Source: Cubamyces lactineus (taxonomy: Eukaryota; Basidiomycota; Agaricomycetes; Polyporales; Polyporaceae). From it: a stretch of 64,000 nt of DNA. The notes beneath the pieces were generated by a model. That model had not been told where the DNA came from, did no database searches, and saw only the letters and a list, made by a program, of their open reading frames with translations. The first letter of the stretch is position 1. Each line of letters starts with the position of its first letter. Below, one piece after another: positions 1 to 9,377 of the stretch. A program made the position numbers and the translations under genes. The stretch is from positions 2,170,001 to 2,234,000 of the forward strand of contig JACDTU010000001.1 in assembly GCA_022376465.1 (NCBI GenBank), written 5' to 3'.

Positions 1-640
1 GCGTGATATCTCCTCGTGAAGTCTTCCTGTCCTAGTACTTCCAAGTTATCTGCTATAACTCGAAGTGTATCGATCGCGTGCACCGGAAGCTGTGTTCTCC
101 GATAGAATATCCCTGCCGTTGAGGATGCTTCTTCAACACTAGTTTCTGGAGTCGATCGATCCGAACTATCCGTTCCTGGACTCGCTCGGGTTGGAATGGG
201 TACGCCTATTGCTACTCCTGATTCCGCCTGAATGGCCAGAGAATTCCTATATTCTCTCCACTCGTCTGTTCTCTGAAACGCGGGTTCTTGTTCCGATACT
301 CGAGTGCTCCGACCCGACGATGTCGAACTGGTACTTTCTACGTAAGGGATTGTCGAGCTAAAACCTCTTATCAAGGGGAATGGGGATCCTCCTGGCGATC
401 TTGGGAGAGCAACTATATTCTCCGGGATCGCGAGTGGTGGTAAGCTCGGCAGTGTTTTGTTCCTTCCGCCTAGTACCCTGGGTGATTGTCGCAATGGGGG
501 TTGTGTAGTTCCCTCCGTATTGACTATCGTCTCTCTGTACGTTACGAGCAAGAGAGAGTTCTGATGCGTTTCGTAGTCGTTGTCTTCCGACGTAGGCCTC
601 TGCACTTTTAACAAGTGGAGGGTTAAAGCTTTCAGTCTAA
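1..640 (-). CDS. Open frame in the gag position of the minus-strand element (partial)
   Basis: A minus-strand frame is open from the LTR boundary to the left edge of the window, more than 200 codons, and no in-frame ATG was seen. The stop that closes it upstream lies inside the LTR at about 670. The translation is rich in Ser, Thr, Pro and charged residues, with stretches such as TDEWREYRNSLAI and VIADNLEVLGQEDF, and has no zinc knuckle in the part visible. Its position directly downstream of a 5' LTR suggests a gag-like product, but I do not recognise the sequence and the true start may lie further left or use an intron. Confidence 0.3.
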
Positions 641-1182
641 TGTTACGCTTTCGAGCGTGACTCTTAAACTATCAAGCCTTAAGACGTCAATGAATAGAGA
701 GCTTGTATCTATTCAGCTACTAGCCCTAGCTTGTCGAAGATAAGCGCGTAGTAGTATTTGCAGTTGAAAGCGAGTTAACGAGCAACCAAAGTCGTATTTC
801 GCGAAGAGACTGAAAGCTGAGGGTCGCTCTATGGCGTCGCCTCTTATATACATGTACACAAGCCTGTAGACGGAATGTTCTAGCGTATACAAGGACTTTC
901 TGGTACGTAGTAGCCAGCGCTAGTTGAACCTAGTAACACTGTGGCAGTGCTACTGTGGACTGTGCAGAAGCGCCTGTGCACTGCGCGGAAGCGACTGTGC
1001 ACTGTACAGAAGTAACTGTGCATAGAAAGTCCTAGAGTGTCCTGGATAATACAAGACCATTCCTGTCTGTAAGAACCGTAGCTACAATCCTAGAGTCTGC
1101 CACATTCGTATCGTACAGCGTAAGTATCAGACAACGTTACCAGTCCATTGAGATGCCGCAATACCTATCGTACATCGTAACA
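641..1182 (-). repeat. 5' LTR of the minus-strand element
   Basis: The unit is 542 bases long with terminal inverted TGTTACG/CGTAACA ends, the usual LTR ends of fungal retroelements. Read on the minus strand it holds a TATA-like TATATAAGAG near 840-850 followed by a pyrimidine/purine-mixed leader, which fits an LTR promoter driving transcription to the left. The flanks (636-640 and 1183-1187) do not match each other. That is expected if this is one LTR of a full element running off the left edge and not a solo LTR. Confidence 0.6.
953..1025. repeat. 21-bp tandem repeat in the LTR
   Basis: Three imperfect 21-base units start at 953, 974 and 995, each with the pattern CTGTGSACTG..AGAAG or a close variant, followed by a partial fourth copy. 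They lie inside the LTR of the minus-strand element, upstream of its TATA-like box. They could be enhancer-like repeats of that LTR or simple slippage products. Confidence 0.8.
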
Positions 1183-1183
1183 G

Positions 1184-3484
1184 TACCTCGGTTACATCCT
1201 CTCTCCCACCGGACTCACCATGGCGGAGTCGAAGGTTAAGGCGATCTTGGATTGGCCCGAACCCCGGAAGGTCCGCGACATACAGTCGTTCCTGGGGTTC
1301 GCGAACTTCTATCGACGGTTTATTCCAAACTACTCCGAGATCGTACTACCGCTGACCCGCTTAACCCGCAAGTCCGTGCCTTGGCACTTCTCCGAGGAAT
1401 GTCGGAGTTCGTTTAACGCTCTCAAGAAGGCGTTCACGACAGCTCCGGTACTACACCACTGGATGCCCGACCGACCCCTCACCGTCGAGACTGACGCCTC
1501 GGACTACGCCATCGCCGGCATTCTCTCCCTTACCACCGAGTCCGGTGAACTCCACCCCATTGCCTTCCACTCCCGCACCTTGACCGGCGCGGAGTTGAAC
1601 TACGACACCCACGACAAGGAACTCCTCGCGATCTTCGAATGTTTCAAGACCTGGCGGCACTACCTCGAAGGTTCGGCAACCCCGATCGACGTTGTCACGG
1701 ACCACAAGAATTTGGTATACTTCGCGACTACGAAGTTACTGACCCGCCGTCAAGCCCGATGGTCGGAGTTCCTCTCGCAGTTCAACCTCGTAGTCCGGTT
1801 CCGGCCAGGTAAGCTTGGAGCGAAGCCCGACGCACTGACACGCCGTTGGGACGTCTACCCAAAAGAGGGGGGCAGTGACTACTCCGTCGTCAACCCACAC
1901 AACTACCGACCGGTTTTCACCCAGGAGCAGCTCGCCGCGTCCCTCCGGGCTACCTACCTCCGACCCCCCGTACTCCGAGCTTCCTTCGTCCTCGACTCCG
2001 AACAACTCCTCTCGGACATCAAGTCCGCTCAAGCAACCCCAACTCCTGACCCCGAACTATTTGCCGCACTCAAGCTCGCCTCCGAAGGCAACTCCCGATG
2101 GTCCCGCGATGAAGACGGGCTACTCCGACTCTCAGGTCGAGTCTATGTCCCGAACTCCGGCGACCTCCGCCTTCGCGTACTCCGAGCTTGTCACGACCAC
2201 CCTACTGCCGGACACTGGGGACAGAACAAGACGCAAGCCCTGGTCCTGCGGGACTACGCCTGGCCCGGACTTCGACTCTTCGTCCGGGACTATTGTAAGT
2301 CCTGTACTACCTGTGCGCGAGCTAAAGTCCCCCGGCATCTCCCCTACGGTACTTTGAAGCAACTCCCGATCCCCGAGCGACCCTGGAACTCCATCTCCAT
2401 GGACCTCATCGAGCAACTCCCGAACTCCGCTGGCTACACCGCGATCTTGGTGGTAGTCGACAGGCTCACTAAGCAAGGTATATTCATCCCTACCCACGAC
2501 ACGCTTACAGCCTCGGAGTTAGCGGACTTGTTCGTACTCCATGTGTTCTCCAAGCACGGAGTTCCCTCGCACGTTACCTCCGACCGGGGCTCGGAGTTCG
2601 TCTCTCACTTCTTCCGCTCCCTCGGTAAGGCCCTCGACATGCGCCTTCACTTCACCTCCGGTTACCACCCGGAAGGCGACGGTCAAACCGAGCGGGTTAA
2701 CCAGACCCTCGAGCAGTACCTCCGGATCTATTCGAACTACCAGCAGGACAACTGGTCCCAACTCCTTCCCTTGGCGGAGTTCGCGTACAACAATGCTCCG
2801 TCCGCAACTACCGGTATATCCCCGTTCTTCGCGAACAAGGGCTACAACCCCGCCATCTCCGTCTACCCCGAGCGGGACCTCACCTCCGCTCGAGCTCGCG
2901 ACTACGCTGTCGACCTCGACGAACTTCACACCCAACTCCGACAGCAGATCGCCGAAGCCCAGGCCCGGTACCAAGTACAGGCGGACAAACACCGTCTACC
3001 CGCGCCGGACTTCAAGGTCGGAGATCAGGTCTATGTCCGAGCTCAGCACATCCGGACTACTCGTCCCTCCAAAAAGTTGTCCGAGAAGTTCTTAGGTCCG
3101 TTCACTATCATCGCGCAGGTCGGAACTCACTCCTTCACCCTCCGACTACCGGACTCTATGCGCGCGGTACACCCCGTTTTCCATGTCTCACAACTCGAGC
3201 CTGCAACTCCAAACACCATCCCCGGCCGCGTCCAAACTCCGCCACCTCCGATCCTGGTGGACGGAGAACCGGAGTACGAGATTTCGGAGATCCTCGACTC
3301 CAAGATTGACCGCCGGCGTCGGAGTTGTCAACTCCTGTACCTAGTCCGATGGGCAGGCTACGAAGGTACGGACGAAGAAACTTCGTGGATCTTGGCCACG
3401 GAGCTCGGACATGCCCAGGAGCTAGTTTCGGACTTCCACGCAGCTTACCCGGACAAGCCCGGACCTCTTGCTAAATTGTCTTGA
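1184..3484 (+). CDS. Chromovirus pol: reverse transcriptase end, RNase H, integrase, chromodomain
   Basis: The frame is open from the insertion junction, starting in the reverse-transcriptase motif YLGYILSPTGLTM, so the ATG at 1220 is internal and not a true start. The connection block QSFLGFANFYRRFI follows. RNase H shows the acidic residues of TDASDYA, KELLAI and TDHKNL. The integrase has an HHCC zinc region (HDHPTAGHWG ... CKSCTTC) and a DDE triad in MDLIEQL, SDRGSEF and DGQTERVNQTLE. A GPY/F-type module (KFLGPFTII) precedes a chromodomain with YLVRWAGY and SWILATELG, which ends about 20 residues before the stop. All catalytic residues that fall in the window are kept. As it stands, the protein is cut in two by the other retroelement and cannot be made whole. 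Confidence 0.9.
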   Translation, partial: YLGYILSPTGLTMAESKVKAILDWPEPRKVRDIQSFLGFANFYRRFIPNYSEIVLPLTRLTRKSVPWHFSEECRSSFNALKKAFTTAPVLHHWMPDRPLTVETDASDYAIAGILSLTTESGELHPIAFHSRTLTGAELNYDTHDKELLAIFECFKTWRHYLEGSATPIDVVTDHKNLVYFATTKLLTRRQARWSEFLSQFNLVVRFRPGKLGAKPDALTRRWDVYPKEGGSDYSVVNPHNYRPVFTQEQLAASLRATYLRPPVLRASFVLDSEQLLSDIKSAQATPTPDPELFAALKLASEGNSRWSRDEDGLLRLSGRVYVPNSGDLRLRVLRACHDHPTAGHWGQNKTQALVLRDYAWPGLRLFVRDYCKSCTTCARAKVPRHLPYGTLKQLPIPERPWNSISMDLIEQLPNSAGYTAILVVVDRLTKQGIFIPTHDTLTASELADLFVLHVFSKHGVPSHVTSDRGSEFVSHFFRSLGKALDMRLHFTSGYHPEGDGQTERVNQTLEQYLRIYSNYQQDNWSQLLPLAEFAYNNAPSATTGISPFFANKGYNPAISVYPERDLTSARARDYAVDLDELHTQLRQQIAEAQARYQVQADKHRLPAPDFKVGDQVYVRAQHIRTTRPSKKLSEKFLGPFTIIAQVGTHSFTLRLPDSMRAVHPVFHVSQLEPATPNTIPGRVQTPPPPILVDGEPEYEISEILDSKIDRRRRSCQLLYLVRWAGYEGTDEETSWILATELGHAQELVSDFHAAYPDKPGPLAKLS

Positions 3485-3591
3485 AGTTCACACGCGGAGT
3501 TCTCACCAGCAGATTTCTTTCTATACTCCTCCGCACTCGGACTACAAGATACTAGCTACGAAGTCCGAGGTCCGAAGTCCGTACTACCGCC

Positions 3592-4985
3592 CTACTCCGC
3601 CATGTCCATGTCCGCCGGGTCCTCCGGCCCCTTCCCCTCCTTCGCGCCCTCGCCCTGCTCCTCCTCCTCCTCACCGGACTTGCCCCGCGCAGACTTGTCC
3701 AACCCCGACCCATTCTCCTCCTCCCAGTCCGACCCAGCAACCCCCGCCCGCTCCAGCGCGTCCGCGATCGCGTCCTCCTTGTCCTGCGAGGTGATCTCAA
3801 GGATCTCCCGCAGCATAGTCCCGAACTCCGTCGCGAGTTCGGACTTCACCGCCTCGCGGACGGCCTCGCCGATGACGGCCTTCAACTCCTTCCGCACGAT
3901 CTTGGCGATGGCATCGCCAAGACCCCGGACCTCCTCCCGCATCATCTCCTCCCGCTGCTCCTCCTCGTCGACCAGCAGGTCGATGACCCGCCCCGCGGTG
4001 CGCCGGTTGCGCTGCACCGCGACGAGCAGGTGCTCGAGGAGCTCCCGGTCGGAGAGCTTCTCCGGGTCGTCGGACCACCGGAGGTCGGACTTCCCAACCT
4101 CCGGAAGTCCGGAGCTGGCGGACATCCGAGGGCCCGTCGACGAGCCTGCGATGCTCGGGCCTCGGGCGACGACTGTTCGTGCTGGGGGGTTAATTCCGGG
4201 TGGCGCGACAAAGGTCCATCGGACCTCACCTGGCTGCAGCGGCTTCTCCGCCGCCTTCTCCACCGTCTTCTCCTTCTCCTTCTCCTTCCCCTTGCCCTTC
4301 TCCGCCCGCACCTTCTCCGAACTCCGAACTCCGGTGGGCGCGGGGGTCTCAAACCCGTCGTCGTCGACGACGATGGGGGCGGACTTGACCTTCTTGCGCT
4401 GCGGGCTTGGGGCCTCCTCCTTGCGCGCGATCCGGGCTTGGATGTCCGCGGGAAGTCCGCGGGCCCCGACGCACGCGCGCGACCGAGCTTTCTGGCATTG
4501 GACGCAACTCGACGTCCGTTTGCCCGCGCGGAACCGGCACGCGATTTGCTTCGCGGCGCACCGGTCACACCTCGTCCTGTGGAACTCTGTTAGTCCGACC
4601 CCCGTACTCCGTACCCCGACCGGACTTACCGCGGGACGAGCAACTCCGCGTCGTCCTCTTCCTCCTCCGACTCCGGCTCCTCGTCCTCCGCGGGACGCTT
4701 GCTTCCCCGCGCGGAAGCCCCGGCCTTCGCGAGGGCAGCCTGGCGGATCAGCGCTGCTGCCTTCTGCGCGGCCTCGTACTCCGCGCGCTCTTTCTCCTCC
4801 CGTGCTCGCTCCTCCTCCGCTTTTCGCGCCCTGTAAACCACCGTTAGCCCGAACTCCGTACTCCGCAACCCCGGCAACCCCGGTACTTACGCTTCGGCTG
4901 CTGCGGCCTCCTCCGCCGCTGCCTTCATCCGGAGCTGCGCAAGGTGCGCCTCCAAAGCCTGAATGTTGTCGAGGGTTGAGGACAT
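3592..4985 (-). CDS. Antisense accessory gene of the chromovirus: coiled coil plus Zn2Cys6-like cluster
   Basis: Between the pol stop and the 3' LTR a spliced gene runs against the element. Exons are 4891-4985, 4630-4830 and 3592-4576, joined by introns of 60 and 53 bases with GTAAGT donors, giving 426 residues. The first 100 residues are Ala/Glu/Arg-rich and look like a coiled coil, ending in an acidic patch. Exon 3 opens with cysteines spaced CX2CX6CX11CX2CX7C (CDRCAAKQIAC ... CVQCQKARSRAC), the spacing of the fungal binuclear zinc cluster. Lys-rich stretches follow, then a long helical segment (residues about 250-360) and a very acidic C terminus. A TATA-like box lies about 65 bases upstream. 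The element's own RNA would be antisense to this mRNA, so mutual regulation is possible. Function is unknown. Confidence 0.75.
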
Positions 4986-5046
4986 AGTGCTGGTGGTGGT
5001 GGTGGGAGACAAAGAGCGAGGACGAACTGGCTAAGTCTCACCCCCG

Positions 5047-5055
5047 TCTTATATA
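5047..5055 (-). promoter_or_regulatory. TATA-like box of the antisense gene
   Basis: Minus-strand TATATAAGA lies 62-70 bases upstream of the antisense gene's ATG at 4985, followed by a CT-rich leader with CCACCACC repeats just before the start codon. The spacing suits a fungal core promoter. It lies inside the retroelement, about 140 bases from its 3' LTR. Confidence 0.55.
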
Positions 5056-5179
5056 CACCTTTCTTCATCGATTCTGACCCTGCCCCGATTCTTGATCTCC
5101 GTTCCCTGGACTTATCGGATTACCTTTTTTGGACAGACTTCCATTTCCCTTCACTATAGGCCCTCAAGGGTTCGGGCCT

Positions 5180-5189
5180 AGGGGGGAGG
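5180..5189 (+). promoter_or_regulatory. Polypurine tract of the chromovirus
   Basis: A purine run (AGGGGGGAGG) ends three bases before the TGTTACG start of the 3' LTR. This is where the plus-strand primer tract of an LTR retroelement belongs, and it fixes the orientation of the element as plus. Confidence 0.75.
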
Positions 5190-5192
5190 CAC

Positions 5193-5885
5193 TGTTACGC
5201 TCCGTGCTGTAACCCCGAAGCCCGATCCCCGAACCCCCGTACCCCGCTCCTTACTCCGCGTTACGTACTCCGTTCCTCCGTACTCCGCTCTTCCGTACCC
5301 CGTACCCCCGACTCCGTTCTCCGTACTCCGCACTTCGTACTCCGTACTTCGGACTTCCCCCGACCCCATGACTTACATGTCTCAGATAACCCCTCATGGC
5401 GCTACCTACATGAGGCTTTTGCTTACTGAGCTATCTACGTTATCTTACCCTTGGCAAGTTACTTCGTACTTTCGTTCTACTCCTTCCTATCACGTACATC
5501 TCTTATTGTTTCTATCGGGTTTCTGACTTAGTATAAATACTGCCCCGGAATGTAGTAGCTACTCAGTTCGAAAATCTCGTTATACCCATTACTGGTTCAA
5601 CTCGTAGTCCGACACTCAACCCCGACCCTCTAGTCCGACCAACCTTCGTTCCCTTCCTACCAACCCCTTCGACCCAACCCCGTTCCCAAGTCCGACCTTC
5701 GTCCCGTCAAGTCCGTACTCCGAAGTCCGCAAATAGAGGACACCGAGTCGGAACCCGTGCGTTACTAATAGTTTCGCGAAAGTCCTCACCCCAGTGCTAG
5801 TCCGACCTCCGGTCGTACTCCGACCCCGAACTCCGTCCAAGTCCCGACCACCGGAGTTGTACCCCCGGACGGCACGGTCCTAACA
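5193..5885 (+). repeat. 3' LTR of the chromovirus
   Basis: The 693-base unit begins TGTTACG directly after the polypurine tract and ends CCTAACA, giving TGTTA/TAACA inverted ends. It contains a TATA-like TATAAATA at 5532-5539 with a plausible initiator region about 30 bases downstream. The first 200 bases are packed with variants of TCCGTACTCCG. The next five bases, ACAGG, would be the right-hand target-site duplication. The matching 5' LTR is outside the window. Confidence 0.75.
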
Positions 5886-8800
5886 ACAGGTCGCTCCCCA
5901 GCCTTCTAGGTTCAGAAGTTCGTCATCCCGTACGTAGCCTACAGTAGTGATTATACTTATCCTATGCATCATACCCTAGCCCCCAACTATTCGCAACCCC
6001 AGACGTTCCCTCACCCATCCTGAAATCCGGTACTTACTAGCTACTGGAGACTATCCGAGTCACTAGCGGACCGGTTTGACAACTTGTTATAATTTCATTG
6101 ACACCCGTATTAATGGACTAATACCCTTCATATCTTACTGTACATAGATATCTTCGCATTTTTGTAGCGTAGTACATTGCTTTCGAATGATACACTGACG
6201 CGCTCAGTACCATACCCGCGAAGGCGAAATACGACGCGTCGCGTCGCAGCCACAAGGCCCAGTGTGCCGAAGCGGAGATTCAATCCGCCGTCTAAACGCT
6301 CGTGACATAGGCGTGACCAGGGCCTCCGAAACGGTTGCACTTCTGTTGCGATTCATGCGGAGGCTCTCCTCGTCGCTGACTTCAACCTTTGCCCTCGAGA
6401 AAAACAGGGTGCGTAGTCAGGAAGTTCAAGATTACAATGGTGAAGTTCCGAAGGTCGCAAGTTGAGTGAGGAAAGAAATAGTTGAGTAAGGAGCAAAAAG
6501 TTGCACTTCCGGTGCCATGATAGTAGGCCCAACGTAGTGCTGGACAAGAATATGAATATATTCTATCGTAATACGAGATTATACTCCGATTACGCTGTAA
6601 ATAGAGTCGGGGTTCGTACTCATAAAGCCTGCCATTATATTCAAATACTAAGTGATAGAGTCCGATTACAATACAGTAAAGGACCTGTATCTATTCAAAT
6701 CTAATCACTTGACCCCGAGCCTGCCTTGGGAACTCAGAGCGCGACTGGTGAATGCTCAAGCTCGGCTCCGGGATCTTTCGACATTACTGCTCTCATGACC
6801 GACGACTTAGCAAACGCCGGGACGTTGCTCATCAATGAGCAGAAGGCTCATGTCCATGCCAGCCTTCGAGTTCTTCAGCATCTGATTGATGCAATCCCAC
6901 CCACCGTACCCGAAGGGACCGTTGACGGCCCACTCGCTGTATCATCCATCCTTGCGGTGATGAGAACAACGCCCTCCCTTGGTGGAAGGTACGGCATCTC
7001 AAACGTCCCGGCCTCAAGATGCCAGTCTACTTGATCTGACACTTCCTTACTAGGCTCATTCAGCCCGGTGCTATCTCGGATCGCTCGTGATGTTCTCGCA
7101 ATCCTAGGTGTGAGTATTGCTGTCGAACGACTGTATGTTCTCATCGTGCCGGCACACACTGCGGGATGCTCATTTGTCCCTCAGTGCTATATCTGCATCA
7201 AGAACAATAATTACAAACGAGTGGCTACGGCGGGGCTTTGGCGACAACGTCGAGTAGTACTTGGAGTCAGTCTCGATCCACCAATAGATCAATACATACC
7301 AGTAGATAGGATTAGATATGAATATTAATACAGATACAATACACTTTGAGTACGATACGGAGGGCCACGGTAATCGTATTCCATTGTATTATTAATTATC
7401 CCACATTTTCCGTAACTAATAGTATCTTTCCAGCACTAGCCCAACGTAGATTCGACCGCATCACATGACAAGCACGTGATCTGTCGACCTCCAAAACGAC
7501 GCCTTTCCGCCTCGATTTTTGCGGAAAAAAGGGGCCATGAAGCCTCATAGAGGATCTCAGAGACGTCTGCAGCACTTCTGAAGTCTCATTGAGGGTGGTG
7601 CAAGGGAGGGAAAGGCGTTGTGACAGGCGTGACATAGTGGTCGAATCTACGCTGGGCCTATCTTACGGCCCCTCGATTTCGTAGCAGACGTCCGTGGCGC
7701 TCGTCCCTCCCTCCCCTCAATAGAGCGCCTCGGTACGTCTGCCTAGGGGAGACTAGTTCACCACATCCCTTCCGTGTCGCCGTCCGACGACATCCTTTCC
7801 TGTCTTTTTGCCCCCTCAGGTTTGAGACGCTTTAGACTATGCATATTCGCCTTTTATCACACGTCAATTGTGGCTTTTCCCTGCAAGCAAGATTGAGCGG
7901 ATCAACATATCTGCGCGACGAAGCGAGCTATAGCTGCCTGTGAATGCCAGTGGTGCGCAGAGCAGTGAACGCCACTTGCACATTGGACACATCGTATTGC
8001 TGAAAAATCATGGACGTGTGGCCCACGAAGTTGGACCAGCAGCGGTCCGGAAGGTACGCCCTAACGTTGTCTCTCATCTCAGCAAGTCTTGACATGTTGC
8101 CAGTGCTTGCCAGTCTGGGTTTCCTCCGCTCGGCTGGCTCTGCACCTCTGCTTAGTATTGTTACTCAGGGACACAGAAGGAGGAGTCTTCCCTGTAAGCG
8201 ATCAACCTTCAACTCTCGTAAGAGTAGCAGCGAGTAGTAAGGGCGACACGCGCTCCCAATGGTCATCTGCTAGTCCCTGAGACTTGGTGCCATACTCGCG
8301 TTCAAACTTCGTCCTGCTGCAATGACGCCAGCGCCCAAAACGTGAAGACTATAACCATGCGTTCATACGTATTCTCAGTTACGTATAATTGTATACTTGG
8401 TGACCATTCTAACATTGCTTTAGGCAACAGTAGCGTCAAAGCATCCGCTTCCGCTGCAAAGGATGACCTTCGATGATTCTGACATAGAACCTGCTTCACT
8501 GACTACCGGCTATACTCGACTTCTGCCGTCGGCTTTTCCAGTCTACGTCCCTGACTTATGGAGCACTCTCAAGACGGTGGCCGGGGCACGAGAGCAGGGA
8601 GAGCCGCATGCGCACCGGTCCCGACTTTCACCGTCTGTGAGTGAATGTATGCGCGATATACGTCTTACTCTGCTGTAGAAGCTAGCAAGGCTACAAAAGT
8701 ATGGTCACGGGCTCGCATCAGGCGGGACGCTCGGAGGGTGGAGCTAGGAAGCATAGCGCATGGTGAGCGCGCTTCTTTCGCTTCTGATCCTCCGTTGCTG

Positions 8801-9377
8801 CCCGCCTTCGCCGCCGCCGTCTCTTTCGCGCGCATCCCGGACGCGTTCATTCAGTACACTCTCAGGAACCAACCGCATCTAATGCGCTCGTCCAAGAGAT
8901 GGAACCTTGACGCTGTACGGCCATGCCCACATGGCCACGCATCCAACCGCATCCTGGCTTCCGCTCAACCGCATCATGGCTTCCGCCGGTACTGCCATCC
9001 GTTCTGGTGTTCGTCGCATTCGCCGCCAGCGCCGTTCGTGCCGCATCTTTCCTCGGTGTTCCATTTGTCCGCGCCGAAGCACATCTCAGTTGAGAGTGAG
9101 CGGATGACATCGTCTATGGAACCGAAGAGACGATCATGGGTTTGCAGTGCCATGCGTCCTCTCTCGCCCGCCGGAATGTATGGTGTGCTCTACGCTCTAT
9201 GCTTTGTGCTTTGTGCTTGACTGGTCACCCAATCGTGCTCTCCTGGTGTTCCTTGCATGATCATCCGTCCGCGATGCTAGGCCCGTCGGCGCGAGCTTCC
9301 TTGATGAATGCTTGAATGCACAGATATAAGACGCTGCTATTGTGGTTTGCCTTGCTCGACGACCCGCTGGGATAGCC
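5886..9377. other. Gene-poor stretch between the retroelement and the GH92 gene
   Basis: No frame here could be supported as a gene. The first part (about 6050-6700) and 7200-7420 are AT-rich compared with the rest of the window. A 102-codon frame at 6726-7034 has an ordinary-looking N-terminal part but no family match I can name and no supporting exons. Frames between 8000 and 9300 are low-complexity or overlap on both strands. It may hold decayed mobile DNA. Confidence 0.5.

Larger units (their letters stand above)
1..1182 (-). mobile_element. 5' part of a minus-strand LTR retrotransposon
   Basis: The right end is a complete LTR-like unit that begins with TGTTACG and ends with CGTAACA when read on either strand. 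To its left an open frame is read on the minus strand, in the place where gag would follow a 5' LTR. The right end abuts, to the base, a broken reverse transcriptase frame of a second element on the plus strand, so this is a nested insertion. The five bases just outside, GTACC at 1183-1187, are the expected copy of a target-site duplication; the other copy should lie left of the window. No polymerase domain of this element is visible here, so its superfamily is not settled. Confidence 0.65.
1183..5885 (+). mobile_element. Ty3/gypsy chromovirus, 5' part beyond the window
   Basis: The element enters in the middle of the reverse transcriptase domain and continues through RNase H, integrase and a C-terminal chromodomain. 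An antisense accessory gene follows, then a polypurine tract and the 3' LTR (5193-5885). The chromodomain after the integrase defines a chromovirus, a group that often targets heterochromatin. Protease, gag and most of the reverse transcriptase are separated from this part by the minus-strand element at 1-1182. The visible coding frame has no stop or frameshift, so the nesting event and the original insertion are probably not old. Confidence 0.9.

Noticed and set aside
3602..4987. Long plus-strand frame of 461 codons over the end of the chromovirus
   Set aside because: It is the shadow of the antisense gene: Ser/Pro/Arg-rich, without motifs, while the minus strand has spliced exons with zinc-cluster cysteines and a promoter.
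8645..9220. Plus-strand frame of 191 codons before the GH92 gene
   Set aside because: Composition is biased, several antisense frames of similar size overlap it, and it has no motif or signal peptide.
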